Origin: Parachlamydiaceae bacterium
GTDB taxonomy: Bacteria; Chlamydiota; Chlamydiia; Chlamydiales; Parachlamydiaceae
NCBI GenBank assembly: GCA_013815395.1
Contig: JACDGH010000046.1
Location: forward strand, 1,497 to 13,218
Length of the DNA stretch: 11,722 bases
Direction: 5' to 3'
Part shown: positions 7,382 through 11,722 of the stretch, piece after piece
Layout: every line of letters starts with the position of its first letter
Numbering within the stretch: the stretch's first letter is position 1
The notes under the pieces: generated by a model
The model's input: the letters and a program-made list of their open reading frames with translations, nothing else
Told to the model about the DNA's origin: nothing
Databases searched by the model: none
Made by a program: the position numbers and the translations under genes

Positions 7382-7576
7382 CAAAATAATCCAGCAAAAA
7401 ACCAATACATCTTTCCCTGACAAACCAGAAAATGCTAAAAGAGTTGATCAAATGTACAAAGCCGAGTTAAACTCCACTTTTTAAATTGTATTGCAAAACA
7501 AAACAGAATTGATAATTGTTTTTTTAAAGCCATCGATAATAATTTTGTTCGCAATCGTAAACAAAGGCAATGTGTT

Positions 7577-8254
7577 ATGCTGGGCACAATATTAAATTTA
7601 TTTGGTCGTTCCCCTTTTGCCCTGTTACAGGCGCATATGGAAAAAGTCTCTCAATGTGTGCATTTATTGCGAGAACTTTTCCACGATCTGGAAGGTAAAG
7701 ATTATACTTCATTAAATAAAGTGGCCGCACATATCTCTGAGCTTGAGCATCAAGCAGATATCACAAAAAATGACATTCGCAACCTGTTGCCAAAAAGTAT
7801 ATTTTTACCTGTCGATCGCGGACATTTATTGGAAATCTTAGCTATTCAGGATCGTATTGCCGATAGTGCTGAAGATATTGCCGTGCTGACTACTTTAAAG
7901 AATATCGAGATCCTACCAAGTTTTAAGGTAGAGTTTATAGATTTCTTAGAAAAAAACATCATTGCTTTTGAGAGTGTATGCTTAATTATCAAAGAAATGC
8001 ACGAATTGCTTGAATCCTCCTTCGGTGGTACAGAAGCTGAAAAGGTGCGCACCATGATAGAAAATGTTGCTTACGAAGAACATGAAGTCGATTTGGTACA
8101 AAGATTATTATTAAAAAAGCTATTCCAATCCGAAAATGAAATGACTTATACCACCTTTCATGTTTGGCAGAAAATTTGCGAGGCTTTAGCCTCGATTTCG
8201 AATCTGTCAGAAAATCTGGCATATCGCGTTCGCATGACCCTAGAAATAAAGTAG
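7577..8254 (+). CDS. DUF47/PhoU-like Pit accessory protein (TIGR00153 family)
   Basis: This 225-residue, all-alpha cytoplasmic protein belongs to the DUF47 (PhoU_div) family, usually encoded next to PiT phosphate transporters and thought to modulate them or signal phosphate state. It opens MLGTILNLFGRSPFALLQAHMEK, and the length is typical of the family (about 210-230). A PhoU-type helix pair with acidic metal-binding character is seen in ISELEHQADITKNDIRNLLP (53-72), IQDRIADSAEDIAVL (90-104), YEEHEVDLVQRLL (164-176) and ISNLSENLAYRVRM (207-220). The ATG at 7577 follows a loose AAAGG about 10 bases upstream. The next gene, the phosphate transporter, starts 8 bases after its stop, so the two form an operon. 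From memory the same pair is adjacent in Chlamydia (CT691-CT692). Assignment is firm; the exact regulatory mechanism is not known. Confidence 0.92.
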   Translation: MLGTILNLFGRSPFALLQAHMEKVSQCVHLLRELFHDLEGKDYTSLNKVAAHISELEHQADITKNDIRNLLPKSIFLPVDRGHLLEILAIQDRIADSAEDIAVLTTLKNIEILPSFKVEFIDFLEKNIIAFESVCLIIKEMHELLESSFGGTEAEKVRTMIENVAYEEHEVDLVQRLLLKKLFQSENEMTYTTFHVWQKICEALASISNLSENLAYRVRMTLEIK

Positions 8255-8257
8255 GAG
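8253..8257 (+). promoter_or_regulatory. Ribosome-binding site deciding the pit start
   Basis: AGGAG overlaps the stop codon of the DUF47 gene and lies 5 bases before ATG 8263. It fixes the transporter start there rather than at the upstream in-frame ATG at 8164, which would overlap the preceding gene by 91 bases. Confidence 0.7.
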
Positions 8258-8262
8258 ATTAC

Positions 8263-9687
8263 ATGTCGACAGAAATGATTTTATTGATCTTGGTCGTTTT
8301 GGCCGGAGCTTATATGGCTTGGAATATTGGTGCAAATGACGTTGCCAATGCCATGGGGACTTCGGTGGGATCGGGAGCATTGACATTAAAGCAGGCTGTA
8401 TGCATTGCTGCGGTCCTTGAATTTTCGGGTGCTTTTTTCTTTGGCTCACATGTGTCTGAAACAATCCAAAAAGGCATTGTCGATTCTGCCATTTTCGAAC
8501 CCGACCCTCTTGTTCTTGTGTATGGCATGCTTTCAGCTTTAATTGCTGCCGGCGCCTGGCTGCAGCTGGCTTCCTATTATGGTTGGCCGGTATCGACCAC
8601 CCACTCTATCGTTGGGGCTGTCATTGGTTTTGGAGCCGTCGTTGGAGGAGTTGAAGCAATCTATTGGGACAACGTTGCCTTTATTGTCACTAGCTGGGTA
8701 TTGTCTCCTCTTTTTGGAGGTATAATATCTTATGGAATTTTCACGTTGTTACGGCGTCATATCTTTTACACTAGTAATCCGGTCGAATCTGCAAAAAAAA
8801 TTACACCTTATCTAGTTTTTAGTGTCATTGCTATTTTATCGCAAGTTATGCTTTTTAAAGGGCTGAGTAATGTGGCTTTGCAATTTAATTTTATAGAAGC
8901 ACTAGGAGTAAGTTTTCTTAGTGGATCCATAGGTTTCTTGATCAGTCTATTACTCCTACGTCGCATTCGCCCTTTGACTCACATGATTAAGTCTAAAACG
9001 GAACAAGACACAGAACTTTATAGCGAGCTTGAAAAGGCAAAACAACATTTAGTCTTGATACAAAAAACCTCGCTTGGAGCCACTCAATACCAAGCAAACG
9101 AAATCCTTGAAGAAATGCAAAATCTTTCTGAATCGCTCAAACAAAAAGAGATCATAGGAAATGAAAGCGCTGAGTATGCTGTAGTCGAAAAAATATTTGC
9201 CTATCTACAAATAATAAGCGCTTGCATGATGGCTTTTGCACATGGTGCTAATGATGTTGCCAATGCTATTGGTCCTCTTGCGGCAGCTGTAGGGATATTA
9301 ACAACGGGTTACATTTCTGCACAAACCACAGTTCCAACATGGACTTTAGCACTAGGTGGTGTAGGAATTGTGATTGGCTTGGCCACTTGGGGCTGGCGCG
9401 TCATAGAAACGATTGGCAAGAAAATTACTGAACTTACACCTACCCGCGGTTTTTCAGCGGAATTCGGAGCTGCCGCCACAATTTTAATTGCTTCTCGATT
9501 AGGATTGCCCATTTCGACCACACACACACTTGTTGGAGCGGTCATTGGAGTTGGATTGGCTCGTGGTATTGAAGCCTTAGATCTAAGAACAACTCGACAC
9601 ATCGTGATTTCCTGGATTGTTACTGTACCTGCCGGCGCGATAATCACAATCATCCTCTTTTTTATTATTCGATCAATCTTTGCTTAA
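8263..9687 (+). CDS. pit: PiT-family inorganic phosphate transporter
   Basis: This 474-residue inner-membrane symporter takes up inorganic phosphate, driven by H+ or Na+ (family knowledge; the coupling ion cannot be read here). It shows the two-fold internal duplication of the family. GANDVANA occurs at 23-30 and 328-335, and the STTH-hVGAVIG motif at 111 (PVSTTHSIVGAVIG) and 418 (PISTTHTLVGAVIG). About ten to twelve hydrophobic helices flank a hydrophilic, coiled-coil-like cytoplasmic loop (about 240-310, rich in Glu, Lys and Gln) between the halves. Such a central loop is common in the family. The start at 8263 is chosen for its AGGAG and because the protein then opens at the first membrane helix (ILLILVVLAGAYMAWNIGAN). 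It is co-transcribed with the DUF47 gene just upstream, its usual partner. Confidence 0.95.
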   Translation: MSTEMILLILVVLAGAYMAWNIGANDVANAMGTSVGSGALTLKQAVCIAAVLEFSGAFFFGSHVSETIQKGIVDSAIFEPDPLVLVYGMLSALIAAGAWLQLASYYGWPVSTTHSIVGAVIGFGAVVGGVEAIYWDNVAFIVTSWVLSPLFGGIISYGIFTLLRRHIFYTSNPVESAKKITPYLVFSVIAILSQVMLFKGLSNVALQFNFIEALGVSFLSGSIGFLISLLLLRRIRPLTHMIKSKTEQDTELYSELEKAKQHLVLIQKTSLGATQYQANEILEEMQNLSESLKQKEIIGNESAEYAVVEKIFAYLQIISACMMAFAHGANDVANAIGPLAAAVGILTTGYISAQTTVPTWTLALGGVGIVIGLATWGWRVIETIGKKITELTPTRGFSAEFGAAATILIASRLGLPISTTHTLVGAVIGVGLARGIEALDLRTTRHIVISWIVTVPAGAIITIILFFIIRSIFA

Positions 9688-9746
9688 TTAACCTCAGGAA
9701 AGCTTTTATTCCCTCTATAGTACATGTTAGGGCACTTAAAGTAATC

Positions 9747-9807
9747 TTCTGACTTAAAGGGCGCGGCAGAGCCCATCTTATCAGAAAATGTTCAGAGTAA
9801 TTTTTTT
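9747..9807 (+). terminator. Possible terminator downstream of pit
   Basis: TTCTGA (9747-9752) pairs with TCAGAA (9781-9786), and inside it GGGC (9759-9762) pairs with GCCC (9771-9774), with unpaired 6-base bulges between. A run of seven T (9801-9807) follows 14 bases later, which is farther than usual. The hairpin sits in the 217-base gap between two convergent genes, where a terminator is expected. A second weak hairpin, TAAGT/ACTTA (9825-9845), precedes another seven-T run (9847-9853). Confidence 0.35.
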
Positions 9808-9904
9808 ACCTAAATTAACTACTGTAAGTTGTAAATTCTCACTTAATTTTTTTGAATATTAGCAGAGCCGCACTTTCAGAAATATATGAAATAGGAATTT
9901 TTAA

Positions 9905-10423
9905 CTACAGGATGGTATATGCACAACTTGCTTTTTTGATTAAGTTAACAGCACGCTTATAGGGCGCTGCGGTGTTGACTTTGATCCATTTACTTAAGGG
10001 CCATTGTTTTCCTGAAGGTAAAGTGCACCAGGACCAAACGCCGATGCGATCGAGATTTCCAGTTTGATGTTCTATTTGGATGATTTCAAAAATGCGCAAA
10101 ACCGTTTGTTGAAATATATTCATTTGTTGATCGAAGCTGTCATAGCAGTATGTTTTATAGAAATGTTGAGCTAAACCAACATAATCCCATTTTAGAAATC
10201 CGTCTCCAGGCATTTCAATTATTTCATTATTTATTCCCGCTTCATACCAACGTATTAGACATTTTCCCCAGCCAATTTGATAAGCAATCAGGTCTGAAGC
10301 ACTTACTTTACGTCCATTATTGTCGATATTTTTTAAAGAACGTGCTTGAAGAGAAAGATTGCAGACTAGCAGCTCTAATTTATTTTTCTCTCTTATAATA
10401 TCTTGAATGAGTATCGAATCCAA
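9905..10423 (-). CDS. ClbS/DfsB family four-helix-bundle protein (DUF1706)
   Basis: This 172-residue cytoplasmic protein has the full length and motifs of the DUF1706 (ClbS/DfsB) family, a DinB-like four-helix bundle. Supporting segments are KVSASDLIAYQIGWGKCLIR (39-58), WYEAGINNEIIEMPGDGFLKWD (59-80), AQHFYKTYCYDSFDQQM (85-101), and the closing KWIKVNTAAPYKRAVNLIKK (145-164). The best-known member, ClbS, protects E. coli from its own colibactin by opening the cyclopropane warhead; most members have no assigned substrate. The start is a TTG at 10423 with GGAG 7 bases upstream; no in-frame ATG or GTG lies nearby. A promoter candidate precedes it, so it may be transcribed separately from the glycosyltransferase gene upstream on the same strand. 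No polyketide or peptide synthase gene is in the window, so a self-resistance role has no support here. Confidence 0.87.
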   Translation of the reverse strand: MDSILIQDIIREKNKLELLVCNLSLQARSLKNIDNNGRKVSASDLIAYQIGWGKCLIRWYEAGINNEIIEMPGDGFLKWDYVGLAQHFYKTYCYDSFDQQMNIFQQTVLRIFEIIQIEHQTGNLDRIGVWSWCTLPSGKQWPLSKWIKVNTAAPYKRAVNLIKKASCAYTIL

Positions 10424-10430
10424 TAAGTAT

Positions 10431-10434
10431 CTCC
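10431..10434 (-). promoter_or_regulatory. Ribosome-binding site supporting a TTG start
   Basis: GGAG on the minus strand is followed by a 7-base spacer (ATACTTA) and then TTG 10423-10421. The nearby ATG at 10436 is out of frame, so the TTG is the likely initiator of the ClbS-like protein. Confidence 0.55.
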
Positions 10435-10446
10435 ATTATCTTACCA

Positions 10447-10474
10447 TGTATAACCATTTATTTGCAGAATGCAA
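10447..10474 (-). promoter_or_regulatory. Candidate promoter of the ClbS-like gene
   Basis: On the minus strand TTGCAT (10474-10469) and TATACA (10452-10447) match -35 and -10 boxes with a 16-base spacer, about 25 bases before the TTG start. A small dyad, GCAAG-A-CTTGC (10471-10481), overlaps the -35 box and could be an operator. This is a consensus match by eye. Confidence 0.4.
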
Positions 10475-10480
10475 GACTTG

Positions 10481-10508
10481 CCGCAGCCCCGGTGTAATAA
10501 GGCCGCGG
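10481..10508 (-). terminator. GC-rich hairpin directly after the glycosyltransferase stop codon
   Basis: CCGCAGCC (10481-10488) pairs with GGCCGCGG (10501-10508) with a single A/C mismatch and a 12-base loop. It begins at the base after the TAA of the upstream glycosyltransferase gene on the minus strand. No T-tract follows, so it may only attenuate, protect the 3' end, or be Rho-assisted rather than be a standard intrinsic terminator. Confidence 0.35.
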
Positions 10509-11722
10509 TTAATCAATCTTATTTTTTGGATCTGAGATCAATTCGATATATTTTTCATATAGATTAGTTGAGTTGGTCATTAAGTACTCATCAGTGATCA
10601 CGTTCGAATCCCCCAAATAGACTTTTTTAGGCTTGATTAGATTCAGATATTTTTTCTTTAAATTGATCCATCTATATTGAGAAGTCCATTTAGGACCAGC
10701 TTTAGCTTTATTAAGATACGACGAATAGTTCGTATAAACATCTCTTAATGCTATTTTCACGTCTTCCTTAGTACAATTAGAAAAAAAGCCCACTTGTTGT
10801 CCCCCAAACAGCCCCCAATAATCTGTAGGTTCCAGAATAGTGGAAGGCACCGCACGAACAAGTCCTGAATTACATATTGTAATTTGAGACGAATTTTCAG
10901 TTAGAACGCAAGGAATACCGAGAGCTAAGGCCTCTCTCGGGCATAAAGAAAAACCTTCCCCTTTAGAAATATTGATGAAACAATCAAAAGAATCAATAAA
11001 CTTAATGTAATTTTTTTTATCTAAAACCTTATGCGTAAATATGATATTTGAGACCCCTAAAGTTTTAATTAACTCCTTGTACATATTGGAGTTCCCTTGG
11101 CGACTATTTAATTTTAAAACGACCCCTTTCTGATTACCAAATTCTTCAGCAAACGACTGAATCATCAAAGCATAATTTTTTCTTTCATCACAACTTACAG
11201 TTGTTCCAAAAACAAAAGGATTAGAAGGACGTTTACGCTTCTTTTTTAGAGAAAAATCATCTAGATACATTCCTAAAGGCAATTCAAAAATTGGAATATT
11301 TACCCCTGAATTTTCATAAACCGCAATTAAAAATTTATCCGGCACTGCGACTGCATCAAATTGCGAATTCAAAATCTCCACCCATTCCGGGGGTATGCAG
11401 GTGCTTTCAAGCATCGAATATGCAATTTTAATTTTACTATTTGGAACTTTTTGCGAAAGTAAAGGATGCGACGCATACCAAAGCGCAGATGAGAAAAAGG
11501 TTACTGCACCGGCAAACTTGTCAGGATTCAAAACAATTTTTTTTACATCATTTTCGATATCTTTTAATTTCACCACAGTTGGTATGCAATTGATTTTTAA
11601 ATCATCTTTTAGAAGATCTATAACACCTACAGATATTCTGGCAAGTCCATCGGCATGCCCTACCGGCCCGACAATAGTAACGTCGTAAGCATTTAAATCA
11701 CTGAAAAGTATCAGAGACAGAT
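10509..11722 (-). CDS. GT-B fold glycosyltransferase (GT4/GT1-like), 5' end beyond window
   Basis: The frame is open from the right edge to a TAA at 10511-10509, giving 403 residues without a start. An in-frame GTG at 11576 is not the true start because the 48 codons before it encode good protein. That upstream part includes AYDVTIVGPVGHADGLARIS (11-30), the glycine-rich loop of the N-terminal Rossmann domain. Middle segments resemble the acceptor domain: AYSMLESTCIPPEWVEILN (100-118), FDAVAVPDKFL (121-131), and PIFELPLGMYLDDF (143-156) before the linker. The C-terminal donor domain has VFGTTVSCDERKNYALMIQS (170-189) and the EX7E motif GEGFSLCPREALALGIPC (254-271, Glu255 and Glu263). These are family traits of retaining GT-B enzymes. 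Donor, acceptor and pathway cannot be read here; envelope or surface glycan work is likely. Numbering counts from the first whole codon in the window. Confidence 0.85.
   Translation of the reverse strand, partial: LSLILFSDLNAYDVTIVGPVGHADGLARISVGVIDLLKDDLKINCIPTVVKLKDIENDVKKIVLNPDKFAGAVTFFSSALWYASHPLLSQKVPNSKIKIAYSMLESTCIPPEWVEILNSQFDAVAVPDKFLIAVYENSGVNIPIFELPLGMYLDDFSLKKKRKRPSNPFVFGTTVSCDERKNYALMIQSFAEEFGNQKGVVLKLNSRQGNSNMYKELIKTLGVSNIIFTHKVLDKKNYIKFIDSFDCFINISKGEGFSLCPREALALGIPCVLTENSSQITICNSGLVRAVPSTILEPTDYWGLFGGQQVGFFSNCTKEDVKIALRDVYTNYSSYLNKAKAGPKWTSQYRWINLKKKYLNLIKPKKVYLGDSNVITDEYLMTNSTNLYEKYIELISDPKNKID

Noticed and set aside
8164..8262. Longer start (ATG at 8164) for the phosphate transporter
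   Set aside because: It would overlap the DUF47 gene by 91 bases and add a hydrophilic 33-residue leader unlike PiT proteins; ATG 8263 has AGGAG at the right spacing.
9309..9653. Minus-strand open frame of 114 codons inside pit
   Set aside because: Its product is antisense to the conserved second half of the transporter, and low-complexity Thr/Pro/Ala composition marks it as a shadow.
9825..9853. Short hairpin TAAGT/ACTTA before seven T as a pit terminator
   Set aside because: The stem is only 5 A/T-rich base pairs with an 11-base loop; kept only as a remark beside the better hairpin at 9747-9786.
1..11722. CRISPR array, insertion sequence, tRNA or rRNA
   Set aside because: No regularly spaced repeats, transposase motifs, or cloverleaf or rRNA-like conserved stretches were recognised on either strand by eye.

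Overview
The window is an A/T-rich piece of a Gram-negative bacterial chromosome with eight protein genes that can be assigned, two of them running off the window edges. Base composition, the DUF47/PiT phosphate-transport pair (arranged as in chlamydiae), a periplasm-spanning YbhGFSR-type ABC exporter and exported proteins of host-interaction type fit an environmental chlamydia (Parachlamydiaceae-like) or a similar amoeba-associated bacterium. This assignment is inference. No rRNA or tRNA gene was recognised to anchor it.

Positions 1-4731 (minus strand) hold a tightly packed operon read right to left. It encodes a membrane-fusion protein (ybhG-like, 3877-4731), a double-ATPase ABC protein (ybhF-like, 2147-3880), and two ABC-2 permeases (ybhS-like, 1003-2154, and ybhR-like, 1-1001, cut by the left edge). 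The genes overlap or abut by a few bases, so they are probably translationally coupled. Together they would form a drug/cation or lipophile exporter that needs an outer-membrane channel encoded elsewhere. A perfect 7-bp-arm dyad sits in front of the operon, just downstream of a possible promoter.

Positions 4927-7293 hold two convergent, notably A/T-rich genes with N-terminal export signals. The first (plus strand) encodes a secreted protein of unknown function with a faint, catalytically degenerate kinase-like pattern. The second (minus strand) encodes an OCH1/Gly_transf_sug-type glycosyltransferase with a DxD motif and a strongly basic C-terminal tail. A 94-nt imperfect inverted repeat lies between them. 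This pair is the most plausible place for something new, for example secreted effectors.

Positions 7577-9687 (plus strand) form a two-gene phosphate operon: a DUF47/PhoU-like Pit accessory protein followed by a PiT-family inorganic phosphate transporter with the duplicated GANDVANA and STTH motifs.

Positions 9905-11722 (minus strand) hold a full-length ClbS/DfsB (DUF1706) four-helix-bundle protein and, upstream of it, a GT-B glycosyltransferase whose N-terminus lies beyond the right edge. A hairpin and a good promoter candidate separate the two. Four starts were set from ribosome-binding sites rather than from the longest open frame: ybhS, the DxD glycosyltransferase, pit and the ClbS-like gene.
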